From: Bradyrhizobium ontarionense | GTDB lineage: Bacteria; Pseudomonadota; Alphaproteobacteria; Rhizobiales; Xanthobacteraceae | Assembly (NCBI RefSeq): GCF_021088345.1 | Contig: NZ_CP088156.1 | Coordinates: 4,650,001 to 4,714,000 of the forward strand | Reading direction: 5' to 3' | DNA: 64,000 nucleotides | In this document: positions 54,688-62,791 of the stretch, piece after piece | Position numbering within the stretch: position 1 is the stretch's first letter | Layout: every line of letters begins with the position of its first letter | Position numbers and translations under genes: made by a program | Notes under the pieces: generated by a model | Told to the model about the DNA's origin: nothing | Database searches by the model: none | What the model saw: the letters and a program-made list of their open reading frames with translations, nothing else

Positions 54688-55643
54688 CATCCTTCTCCTT
54701 GCAGGCGGGCCCACATCTCCCGGTCGCGCTCGGCGGTCCAGATCACGGGATCGTCGATGCCGCTGGCTTCGTCATAGGCGCGCGACACGTTGAACGGCAG
54801 GCAGTGCTCATAGATCGCGAAGCTCGAGAATTTCGGGTCCATGACCTCGCGCGTCGCCGCCATCGACTCCTTCAGGCTGCGTCCCTTGGCGACCGACATC
54901 TCCGCCGCGCCATAGAGCGAGCTGACAAAGTCGCGCGTCATCGCGATCGCCTCGCGCACGGTCGCCTCGCCCTTCAGCGCATCGCCGCGGCCGGGCGCGA
55001 TCGCCTTCGGATTGAAGTCGCGGATCTCGTTCAGGGTCGATGGCCATTCGCGCAGATAGGCATCGCCGCAATAGCAGGCCGAGTGATATTCGATCAGATC
55101 GCCGGAGAACATCACCTCGGCATCCGGCACCCAGGCGACGATGTCGCCGGAGGTGTGGCCGGCGCCGAGCTGGATCAGCTGCACCTCGCGCTTGCCGAGA
55201 TGGATCGTCATCTCGCCTTCAAAAGTAAGCGTCGGCCAGGTCAGGCCCGGAATGCTTTCGGCGTCCTGGAACAGGCGCGGGAAGCGGCCATACTCGGAAT
55301 CCCAGTCCTGCTGGCCGCGCTCGACGATTAGGCGATGCGTCTCCTGCGAGGCGACGATGCCCTGCGCGTGATACGCCGAGGCGCCGAGCACGCGCACGGC
55401 GTGGTAATGCGACAGCACGACATATTTGATCGGCTTGTCGGTGACGGTCTTGACACGCTCGATCACCTTGTTGGCCATCGCCGGCGTCGCCTGCGCGTCG
55501 AACACGATGCAGCCGTCGTCGCCGACGATCACCGCCGAGTTCGGATCGCCCTCTGCCGTGAACGCATAGAGATCCGGGCCGATCTCGGAGAAGGTGACCT
55601 TCTTCTCGCCGAGATCCGTGGTGGATGCGAAACCTTTCGCCAT
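54687..55643 (-). CDS. MBL-fold protein with altered metal motif
   Basis: This is a 318-residue metallo-beta-lactamase-fold protein. The canonical HxHxDH becomes HYHAVR (about 79-84, in [16 protein letters not shown]), so the Asp and the last His of the motif are replaced. The later ligands are still visible: His in '[14 protein letters not shown]' and Asp in '[12 protein letters not shown]'. Such proteins are repeatedly found next to hmgA/fah-type genes in related bacteria as far as I recall, so the change may be a conserved feature of the subfamily. It could retain one metal site or act as a non-hydrolytic partner. It overlaps the start of hmgA. The function is unknown, probably auxiliary to homogentisate or 3-hydroxyphenylacetate catabolism. 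Confidence 0.82.
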   Translation of the reverse strand: MAKGFASTTDLGEKKVTFSEIGPDLYAFTAEGDPNSAVIVGDDGCIVFDAQATPAMANKVIERVKTVTDKPIKYVVLSHYHAVRVLGASAYHAQGIVASQETHRLIVERGQQDWDSEYGRFPRLFQDAESIPGLTWPTLTFEGEMTIHLGKREVQLIQLGAGHTSGDIVAWVPDAEVMFSGDLIEYHSACYCGDAYLREWPSTLNEIRDFNPKAIAPGRGDALKGEATVREAIAMTRDFVSSLYGAAEMSVAKGRSLKESMAATREVMDPKFSSFAIYEHCLPFNVSRAYDEASGIDDPVIWTAERDREMWARLQGEG

Positions 55644-55670
55644 CAGTTCATTCCCTGTGTCGGCAGCGGC

Positions 55671-55901
55671 CTATTGTTGCTGCTGTTGCTGTTGCTGAAC
55701 GCTATCGATCATCCGGCGCCTCGCGAGCGTGATCGCCTCACGCAGCACGTCGATGTCGCCGATATGGTTGGCGAGGATCAGGACCAGCGCCGCATCGAGC
55801 TCGGCGCTCTCGATCTCGCTCAGGCCCTGATGCGCCTCGACGATGGCGCGGAAGGCGTCGTCGGGCCTGGCGAAGTTCGATTTGGTGGAGAGCGACATCA
55901 T
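55671..55901 (-). CDS. DUF2783 protein, possible MhaB-like coupling subunit, with poly-Gln tail
   Basis: This is a 76-residue protein. 'FARPDDAFRAIVEAHQGLS' and 'LDAALVLILANHIGDIDVL' with 'REAITLARR' are the DUF2783 pattern. It ends in eight glutamines encoded by mixed CAG/CAA codons, an unusual low-complexity tail that could vary in length. It lies 9 bp after the FAD hydroxylase gene. In Pseudomonas putida U the 3-hydroxyphenylacetate 6-hydroxylase is a pair of a flavoprotein (MhaA) and a small coupling protein (MhaB) leading to homogentisate; size and position here match that layout, but this is inference. Confidence 0.78.
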   Translation of the reverse strand: MMSLSTKSNFARPDDAFRAIVEAHQGLSEIESAELDAALVLILANHIGDIDVLREAITLARRRMIDSVQQQQQQQQ

Positions 55902-55910
55902 ACCGGTCCT

Positions 55911-57545
55911 TCAGTTCAGGCCCGCGGCCCGTGCGATCGCCGCATCGACCGCCGCGCGCGTCGCATGCCGGAAGCGCGCGGCGACATAGCCATCGGGGCG
56001 CAGCAGATACGATGCGCCGGGCTCGGCCGCATAGCGCGTGGCTGCAAATCCTTCTGCATCGACCAGGCCGTCGTCGCCGCCGATCCTGATCACGCCGACA
56101 TCGTCCGGCACGTCGGGCGCACGGCCGTTCTCGAAAGCAAGCAGGGTGAAGCGCTTGCCTTGCGCTGCGAACGCGTCGGTCAGAAACAGCGCGCGTCCGT
56201 CGCGCTCTCGCAGCGGCGCATCGGGCATCGAGGTGCCGGGGCACGGCCCGCCGCGCCACGTCTCGTGATCCACCGTCGACAGCGGCGTGTCATAGACCGA
56301 GGGCACCGACAGCCGGCCGCCATTGACCATGCGCTTGCCGAACTCGGTCTCCTTCGCCAGCGACAGCACCGCCTTGCGAAGACGCGCCTCCTGGTGCGAA
56401 TTCGGCGCCATGAAATCCGTAGCACGGGTCGACTCGCGAATGTTCTCGTCCGCCGCGGCGCTGCGCTCGACATGATAGGTCTCGAGCAGCGCGGCCGGCG
56501 ACTGCTTGCGCAGCACGCGATCGAGCTTCCAAGCCAGGTTCTCCGCGTCCTCCAGACCGGAATTGGCACCGCGCGCACCGAACGGCGACACCTGATGCGC
56601 GGAATCGCCGGCAAAGACCACCCGGCCATGCATGAAACGCTCCATGCGCCGGCACTGGAACTTGTAGAGCGAGATCCACTCGAACTCGAACTGATCATGC
56701 CCCAGCATGCGCGCGATCCGCGGCCGTACATTTTCAGGGAGTTTCTCGATTGCGGGATCAGCGTAGCGACTGAGCTGCAGATCGATGCGCCAGACATCGT
56801 CGGGCTGCCTGTGCAGCAGCGCCGAGCGGCCGGGATGGAACGGCGGATCGAACCAGAACCAGCGCTCGGTCGGAAATTCAGCCGTCATCTTCACGTCGGC
56901 GATCAGGAACTGGTCCTCGAACACCTTGCCGGAGAAGCCCGCGCCGACCATCTGGCGCAGCGAGGAGCGCGCGCCGTCGCAGGCAATCACATATTGCGCC
57001 GACAGGAGATAAGGCCCGTCGGGCGTCTCGATCGTCAGCACGACGCGATCGTTGCGCTGTTCGAGCGCCGTCACCTTGTTGCGCCAGCGCAGCGAGATCG
57101 CCGACAGGTCGTTGACACGGTCGACCAGATAGGCCTCGGCATAGAACTGCTGCAGATTGATGAAGGCGGGCCGCTTGTGACCGGGCTCCGGCAGCAGGTT
57201 GAACTGATAGAGCTCCGACGGGCCGTGAAAGATGCGGCCGACGTTCCAGACGACCCCCTTGTCGACCATGCGGTCGCCGACGCCGAGCCGGTCCCAATAT
57301 TCCAGCGAGCGCTTGGAGAAGCAGATCGCCCGCGAGCCCTCGCCGATGCGGTCGGCATCGTCGAGCACCACGACCGCGTGGCCACGCTGCGCGAGATCGA
57401 TCGCGAAGGATAGACCGACGGGGCCGGCGCCGACAACGACGACCGGGTGCTCGGCCGGCGCCGCCTGGCCCTGATCGCCGTGGCGATGATAGCCGAACTG
57501 AACCTTCGCCTGGCTCGTGCTCTGCCCTGGATTGGCCTGCACCAT
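55911..57545 (-). CDS. FAD-dependent aromatic hydroxylase, MhaA/MhpA-like
   Basis: This is a 544-residue class A flavoprotein monooxygenase. The Rossmann motif is VVVVGAGPVGLSFAIDLAQRG (about 35-55, read without extension), the second FAD/NAD segment is 'YVIACDGARSSLRQMVG' (DG motif) and the third is 'GRVVFAGDSAHQVSPFGARG' (GD motif). A C-terminal thioredoxin-like domain starts at about 430. The family includes 3-(3-hydroxyphenyl)propionate hydroxylase and MhaA, the 3-hydroxyphenylacetate 6-hydroxylase. Because homogentisate genes follow in the same operon, a product of homogentisate is more likely than a catechol. It is the first gene of the operon, divergent from a marR-type gene with an inverted-repeat site between. 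Confidence 0.88.
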   Translation of the reverse strand: MVQANPGQSTSQAKVQFGYHRHGDQGQAAPAEHPVVVVGAGPVGLSFAIDLAQRGHAVVVLDDADRIGEGSRAICFSKRSLEYWDRLGVGDRMVDKGVVWNVGRIFHGPSELYQFNLLPEPGHKRPAFINLQQFYAEAYLVDRVNDLSAISLRWRNKVTALEQRNDRVVLTIETPDGPYLLSAQYVIACDGARSSLRQMVGAGFSGKVFEDQFLIADVKMTAEFPTERWFWFDPPFHPGRSALLHRQPDDVWRIDLQLSRYADPAIEKLPENVRPRIARMLGHDQFEFEWISLYKFQCRRMERFMHGRVVFAGDSAHQVSPFGARGANSGLEDAENLAWKLDRVLRKQSPAALLETYHVERSAAADENIRESTRATDFMAPNSHQEARLRKAVLSLAKETEFGKRMVNGGRLSVPSVYDTPLSTVDHETWRGGPCPGTSMPDAPLRERDGRALFLTDAFAAQGKRFTLLAFENGRAPDVPDDVGVIRIGGDDGLVDAEGFAATRYAAEPGASYLLRPDGYVAARFRHATRAAVDAAIARAAGLN

Positions 57546-57644
57546 GGCTCGTCTGCCCTGCTCTTTGTACGAATCTTGTAATTGAAGCTGGCGTTTCCCG
57601 TGGCGTCCGACCCGCCTGCAGCGCCTTTCAACCGAGGCCCTTGC

Positions 57645-57670
57645 AAGATAGTCTCACCTGCAACTATCTT
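57645..57670. promoter_or_regulatory. Inverted-repeat operator between the hydroxylase operon and marR
   Basis: AAGATAGT and ACTATCTT form a perfect 8-bp inverted repeat with a 10-nt spacer. It lies in the 174-bp divergent region between the hydroxylase (start 57545) and the MarR-type gene (start 57720), where both promoters must be. The centre-to-centre distance of about two helical turns fits a MarR-family dimer. This is the most likely binding site of the regulator. Confidence 0.7.
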
Positions 57671-57719
57671 ACACATCACGGCCCAGGCCGCGTCAACTCA
57701 AAAAAATCGGAGCGCGTTC

Positions 57720-58277
57720 GTGGCGGATCCATCGACCGGCGAGCCCAGGCGGCAGACCAAATCCACTGAAGGGAAGCGCGACACTGCAACGCAGCAAGAG
57801 CCCGAGCGCCTCGACTTGTTCAAATTCGCGCCGTTCCGGCTGAATCGTCTGGCCGCCGAGGTCAGCGCGGCACTGGCCAGCGAATACCGCGAGCGCTACG
57901 GGCTCGACATTCCGGAATGGCGCGTGCTGGCGACCCTCGGCTTCCGCCGCGAGGCCTGCAGCGCACAATATGTCGCGCAATGCACCCGCACCCATAAATC
58001 GACCATCAGCCGCGCCGTAACATCGCTGCTCGAGCGGCGACTGATCGAGCGGGTCGAGAATGCCGAGGATCGGCGCGAGTTCCGCCTGCGCCTCACCCGC
58101 AAGGGCAAGACGCTGTATGAAGAACTGATCCCGCGTTTGCAGCAAAGGGAGCGCGACATCATGGCCTGTTTATCTGCCGACGAGCGCGACACGCTCGACC
58201 GGCTGATCGGCAAGATCGAAGCGAGCCTCGATCTGATCCAGACCAGCGAGGAGGCGGACGCCAAGCAGGCGTATTGA
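57720..58277 (+). CDS. MarR-family transcriptional regulator
   Basis: This is a 185-residue regulator. The winged helix-turn-helix is about 75-140: 'IPEWRVLATLG', 'CSAQYVAQCTRTHKSTISRA' (recognition helix), 'SLLERRLIERVENAEDRREF' and the wing into RLRLTRKG. The open frame starts at 57582, but GTG at 57720, preceded by GGAGCG, gives a normal MarR length with a flexible N-terminal arm and is chosen. It is divergent from the hydroxylase/homogentisate operon and probably represses it, released by an aromatic acid or homogentisate. The nearby inverted repeat is the expected operator. Confidence 0.9.
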   Translation: MADPSTGEPRRQTKSTEGKRDTATQQEPERLDLFKFAPFRLNRLAAEVSAALASEYRERYGLDIPEWRVLATLGFRREACSAQYVAQCTRTHKSTISRAVTSLLERRLIERVENAEDRREFRLRLTRKGKTLYEELIPRLQQRERDIMACLSADERDTLDRLIGKIEASLDLIQTSEEADAKQAY

Positions 58278-58287
58278 GGAGAGCTTC

Positions 58288-58413
58288 GTAGGGTGGGCAA
58301 AGCGCCGCCGGAGGCGGCGCGTGCCCACCGTTCTGCGTCAAACTGCGGCGGTGGGCACGGCGCGCGAGACTGCGGCCAACAACAGGCACCACCCAGGCGC
58401 CTTTGCCCACCCT
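58288..58413. repeat. Dispersed repeat 'GTAGGGTGGGCAAAG'
   Basis: Arms GTAGGGTGGGCAAAG and CTTTGCCCACCCT at the two ends enclose further inverted segments (GTGCCCACCG / CGGTGGGCAC). It is a long composite palindrome of a type widespread in Bradyrhizobium. It begins 11 bp beyond the marR stop and may end its transcript. Confidence 0.8.
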
Positions 58414-58436
58414 CATATGGGGTCTTGTGAGTCAAG

Positions 58437-60030
58437 TCTCGTTCGATAGGTCGAGGTTGTTTTTTCGAGGATGCCGTTCGTTTCCTTAGAGGTGGTGTGT
58501 TCGGCGGAGCAAAGCCGACGTCCGCGCGCTCTCGATTTTGCGCCGTAGCGGACGGCGGCTTTGCGGGTGGGCAGGGCGACGTCTGGCGCCACGAACCTGC
58601 GGTCTCGGTCGAGGACTGGCTTGCGAAGATTCTGCAGCTGTCCGCTGCATCACCTCATATCCGGTCGGATGAAGTCATCCGGGCCCATGTTCCGCATGCT
58701 TGCGGCGAGAAGCCAAAGAGGATGAGACCCATCTACAAGACGGCTGGTGGTACGGCCCTAGGGTGGCACGGTCATCATCCATCCTCGCAAGACCGCGGCG
58801 AACCGCGGGCCTGATCGCGAAGTTCGTTTACGCCTTCATCAGGGCCTCCTCGGGCACGAGGCCGGTCTCGAGATAGCGCCACAGCGCCACGACGAGCTTG
58901 CGCGCCAGAGCCACGATCGCAATGCGCCTGACACGCTTGCCGGCGTTGAGCGTGCGGGTCTGGAACCAGCGGCTGAGCGCGCTGTCCGGCTGATGGCGGA
59001 CCCAGAGCCAAGCCAGCTCGATCGTCTTCAGGCGGACGTGCGGATTGCCCGCCTTGCTGATGCCCTGCTCACGATCGATGCCGCCGCTCTTCCATGGGCT
59101 CGGTGTCAGGCCGCAATAGCTGGCGACCTCGCGCCGGTTGCGGAAGTTCTTGTAGAACAGCTCGCCCGCCAATGTCGTGGCGAAGGCCGGCCCGAGCCCC
59201 TTGAGCCGCTGCAGCTGCTCCCGCCGCTTGGCCATCGCCTCCGGAACGACAGCCGCCTGCGCTGCCTCCTGGCTCTGCTCCAGCGCCGCGAGCTGCTCGC
59301 GCACCAGCATCAGACGCGCGTGCTCGCGCTTGACCTCGGCCAGAACGTGGGGCGGCAGCGGCTCACCCTGCCAGTCGCGTTGCTGCTCCAGCCAGGTGAG
59401 CCAGTTGCGGCGGCGCGGCGCGCCGACCTCCAGGCCGGACAGCCGCAGCAGCGCCTTGATCCGGTTGGTGTGGGCCGTCTGCTCCGTGACCAGCCGGTCG
59501 CGCTCGCGGCCGACCCGCCGGGCGTCCTCCTGCTCCACCGTCGGCACCCGGACGATCCGGACCACCCGGGGCTCGCCGCGCAAATGGGCCATCAGCGTGC
59601 GCAGCAACAGCTCGCCGTCGATCCGATCCGTCTTCGCCCGCCGTGCGCGCTGCTCGACCGCGATGCTTGCCGGATCGAACACCAGATTGTCGATTCCGTT
59701 CGCGACCAGCAACCGGTGCAGCCAGAAGCCGTCATAGCCGGCCTCGTAGCAGCTCGCCACGCGCGGCTCCGATCCGAGCTTCTGCGCCGCCCGGGCCCGC
59801 GTCTTGGCGATCAACGCCAGCAACCCGACCTGATCGACTCCGTCGAGCTTGTGCCGCGACATCCGTCCCTGATCGGGACTGTGCAACGTGATCAGCCAGC
59901 TCTTCTGGCTGAGTTCAATTGCAACGAAAATCGTGCCAGTATCTCCGGCGGTGAGCGTGCCTTTGGTCGATGCTTGCATCTGACTCTCCGAGGGTTCGAG
60001 TGTGGAAACCCAAACCTATCGGAAGGGCTC
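58437..60030 (-). mobile_element. IS110/IS1111-family insertion sequence
   Basis: The element surrounds the transposase gene. Subterminal inverted sequences CGATAGGT (58444-58451) and ACCTATCG (60014-60021) are candidates for the short IS1111-type inverted repeats. About 390 bp of noncoding DNA lie downstream of the transposase and only about 35-50 bp upstream, which is the IS1111 arrangement where the guide (bridge/seeker) RNA is encoded behind the gene. Exact ends are not determined since IS110 elements lack target duplications. Confidence 0.6.
58828..59979 (-). CDS. IS110-family transposase
   Basis: This is a 383-residue DEDD-type recombinase. The N-terminal RuvC-like domain has 'VAIELSQKSW' (Glu22 where most relatives have Asp), 'SCYEAGYDGFWLHRLL' and 'RRAKTDRIDGELLLRTL'. 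The C-terminal Tnp_20 domain has 'LKGLGPAFATTLAGEL', 'REVASYCGLTPSPWKSGG' with the catalytic serine region, and 'GISKAGNPHVR'. The frame is complete. The change Asp to Glu at the first acidic position could reduce activity. It inserts RNA-guided in known relatives. The gene is on the same strand as the cyclase gene, whose stop is about 75 bp upstream. Confidence 0.92.
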   Translation of the reverse strand: MQASTKGTLTAGDTGTIFVAIELSQKSWLITLHSPDQGRMSRHKLDGVDQVGLLALIAKTRARAAQKLGSEPRVASCYEAGYDGFWLHRLLVANGIDNLVFDPASIAVEQRARRAKTDRIDGELLLRTLMAHLRGEPRVVRIVRVPTVEQEDARRVGRERDRLVTEQTAHTNRIKALLRLSGLEVGAPRRRNWLTWLEQQRDWQGEPLPPHVLAEVKREHARLMLVREQLAALEQSQEAAQAAVVPEAMAKRREQLQRLKGLGPAFATTLAGELFYKNFRNRREVASYCGLTPSPWKSGGIDREQGISKAGNPHVRLKTIELAWLWVRHQPDSALSRWFQTRTLNAGKRVRRIAIVALARKLVVALWRYLETGLVPEEALMKA

Positions 60031-60052
60031 GCTCACCGCTCCCCCATGGAAT

Positions 60053-62515
60053 CTACTTGTTCGTTGCGGACGAGCGCCGCCTCTCCCCGGACGCCTCGAT
60101 CACTTCGGCGCTCTCCCCGCGCCAGCGCAGGATCTCCATCGCCAGCACCGGATGATTGAAGCCCTTCAGATGCAGGTCGTCGATCGGCCTTGCATCGACC
60201 GACTGTTCGACGACGCCGAAGACACGGCGGGATACGATCACCTGCCCCGCCTTGGCCTCGTCGCACAGCCGCGACGCGAGATTGGTGACGCTGCCGATCG
60301 CGGCATATTCGAGCCGATGCTCGAAGCCGACCTGACCGAGCGTGGCATAGCCGAGCGCGATGCCGACACCGAAGCCGAGGCTGTGACCACGATTGCGCCA
60401 GCGTTCGGTCAACTGGCCGACCTCGTCGCGCATTTCGAGCGCCATCCTCACCGCGCGGGTGGCGTGGTCGTCGAACGGGATCGGAGCGTTGAACAGGATC
60501 ATCACGCCATCGCCGGCATAGCGATCGAGCGTGCCCTCATATTTGAAGATCAGCTTGCCCAGGGCCGCGTGATATTCACGCAGCACGTTCATGGCCTCTT
60601 CGGGCTCGGTGGTCTCCGTGAACGACGTGAAGCCGCGCAGATCGCAGAACACGACGGTCACCTCGCGGCGGTGGCTCTCGAGCAGCGCGTCGTGCCCGTC
60701 CGACGACGCGATGATCTGCGCCACCTGCGGCGCCAGGAAGCGCTCGAGCCTGCGAATGCGCTCGATTTCGCCGAGCTGCTTCTCGACTCGCTCCTCCAGC
60801 GACTTGTTCCATTCGCGCAACTGCTCGGTCTGCTCGGTAAGCTTGGCCGCCTGCTGCTGCACGGTGTCATGGGCCAGCGCCAGCTCGCGGCCCTTCTGAT
60901 CGACCTCGGTGAACAGCCGCGCGTTGCGCATGGCGAGCACCGCCTGGTGGGCGAAGGTCCGCATCAGCCCGATCAGGTTCGGCGGGAAGGCACCGGCTGA
61001 CCGCCTGAGCACGACGAGCGCACCGAGCACGCCCTGCTGATCGACCAGCGGCGTGAACAGCACGGCACGAAATCCAGCCGCCACGGCGACGTCGCGCAGC
61101 GGGTGATCCGGCGCGCTTTCCAGCTCGGCAATCGCGATCGGCTCGCCGCTACGTACCGACTCGGCCAACAGACTCGTCTGCTCGTCGAGCATGGTGTGCG
61201 CGCCGTTCTGCGCGCGGTCGACGCCTTTGGCCTCCACCAGCCTGAAGCGGCGTTCGGCGCCGTCATAGGAATAGATCAGCACCGCGTCGGCGTGGGTGAT
61301 CTCGAGCGCGCGCGCCGCCACGGTCGGCAGCACCGCATTGAGATCGAGCGAGGATGACACCGCGCGTCCGACCTCTTCGAGCACCTTCAGCTCGTTGATC
61401 GACTGCGCCAGATCGCGCGTGCGCTCCTCGACCTTGGCCTCCAGCACGGAGTAGGACTGCGCGAGCTGGCCCGCCATGCTGTTGAACTGGTCGGCGAGCT
61501 CCTCCAGCTCGTCATGCGTCTTCACCTCGATACGCTGGACGAAATCTCCGGCGCCGAGCCGGCGCGCGCCGGCGCGCAGAGCGGTGATGGGAACGAGCAT
61601 GCGCCGCGCCAGCAGCGAGCCGGCGAGCGTCGCAACCGCGAGGCCAAGCGCGATCAGCAGCGCGCCGCGCAGCAACTGGTCGCGGATCGGTGCCAACGCA
61701 TGCGCGGTCGACTGTTCGAAGAACACGGCCCAGCCGAGCTTGGGCAGCGTCGCGACCGCCGACAGGACGGCGTGCCCCTCGCCGTCGGTGCCGGATGCCA
61801 GCGGTTGCCCGTCGGGGGTGAGCACCGCTGCGACCTGGGGCAGCTTGGAGAGGTCCTGGCCGACAGCCGGCCCCTTCGCTGAGCTCGCCAACACCTGGCC
61901 GCGCGGATCGACCACATAGGCGATGCCGACCTTGCCGACCTGGGCCTCGGTCATGAAGTCTTCGAGAAAGTCGAGGTCGATGTCGGCAACGGTCACGCCG
62001 GCATTGAAGCCGGAATGCGCGACTGAGATCGACATCATCGGCTGCGCGCCCTTGAACGTCACGGAAGAGAAATTGGTCCCGTGGGTGACGGTGTCGGTGA
62101 AACGCAGATCGCGTGACAGATCGTTGCCCGACGAGAACGAGATCGAGGTACGCGACACCCGGAGCTGCTCGCGGCCCGCACCGTCGAGCTGATAGAGTTG
62201 CGTAACTGCGGGCACCTGACCCAGGAGCTGGGCATAGTCGGCGCGACGCAGCTCGAGCGTATTGGCGCTCGCCCGCGTCACCCAGCTGATCTGGCGCTGC
62301 AGGTCGGAGACTGCCTGGTCGATCCGTCGGGCGCTCGCGTCCGCCTTTTCCGCCATCGCCGCCGTCAGGCTGGCCTTGGTGGCCTGATAGCTGATCCAGG
62401 TTTCAGTCACGCCATTGACGGCCAGCACGAACACGACGAGCCCGACCAGCGAGACGACATATTTGGCGAACAGACCCTGTCGCAGCGACCAGCCTCTGTT
62501 CTCGACCCCGTTCAT
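60053..62515 (-). CDS. Membrane adenylate/guanylate cyclase with dCache and GAF domains
   Basis: This is an 820-residue signalling enzyme. TM1 is about 18-38, followed by a periplasmic dCache-like sensor of about 245 residues, TM2 about 290-312 and a HAMP domain. A GAF domain occupies about 395-550, then a coiled coil (about 560-615) and a class III cyclase domain (about 620-795). Catalytic metal ligands are Asp near 625 (FCDLRGFTSF) and Asp near 667 (YAGDGVMILFNAP). Downstream 'EYAAIGSVTNLASRLC' holds the transition-state asparagine/arginine region. The start is the ATG at 62515, after GAGGGG; a longer frame reaches 62725. An IS element lies just beyond its 3' end but does not truncate it. 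Confidence 0.9.
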   Translation of the reverse strand: MNGVENRGWSLRQGLFAKYVVSLVGLVVFVLAVNGVTETWISYQATKASLTAAMAEKADASARRIDQAVSDLQRQISWVTRASANTLELRRADYAQLLGQVPAVTQLYQLDGAGREQLRVSRTSISFSSGNDLSRDLRFTDTVTHGTNFSSVTFKGAQPMMSISVAHSGFNAGVTVADIDLDFLEDFMTEAQVGKVGIAYVVDPRGQVLASSAKGPAVGQDLSKLPQVAAVLTPDGQPLASGTDGEGHAVLSAVATLPKLGWAVFFEQSTAHALAPIRDQLLRGALLIALGLAVATLAGSLLARRMLVPITALRAGARRLGAGDFVQRIEVKTHDELEELADQFNSMAGQLAQSYSVLEAKVEERTRDLAQSINELKVLEEVGRAVSSSLDLNAVLPTVAARALEITHADAVLIYSYDGAERRFRLVEAKGVDRAQNGAHTMLDEQTSLLAESVRSGEPIAIAELESAPDHPLRDVAVAAGFRAVLFTPLVDQQGVLGALVVLRRSAGAFPPNLIGLMRTFAHQAVLAMRNARLFTEVDQKGRELALAHDTVQQQAAKLTEQTEQLREWNKSLEERVEKQLGEIERIRRLERFLAPQVAQIIASSDGHDALLESHRREVTVVFCDLRGFTSFTETTEPEEAMNVLREYHAALGKLIFKYEGTLDRYAGDGVMILFNAPIPFDDHATRAVRMALEMRDEVGQLTERWRNRGHSLGFGVGIALGYATLGQVGFEHRLEYAAIGSVTNLASRLCDEAKAGQVIVSRRVFGVVEQSVDARPIDDLHLKGFNHPVLAMEILRWRGESAEVIEASGERRRSSATNK

Positions 62516-62791
62516 CCGGACCCCTCGCGCGCAACACGCCCAGGGGCCCCCAAGGGGCGCAACTCCAGACGGGCGGCTTCGCTGCCGTTCCGACGCGACA
62601 ACGACGATTTTGGTGACGGACCGCGCTCTGTCGAGACGGCCCGCCGAATACCTCTGTCTAGCACAGATCGGCGGGGCGCATGGGCGGCTTTCGGACGTGG
62701 TCAACGTGACCTGGAGATTCGTCATCCGAATGACTGATGATCGTTTCCTGGCGATGCGCGCGGATCACATCCGACATCTCGCGGCCGCATG

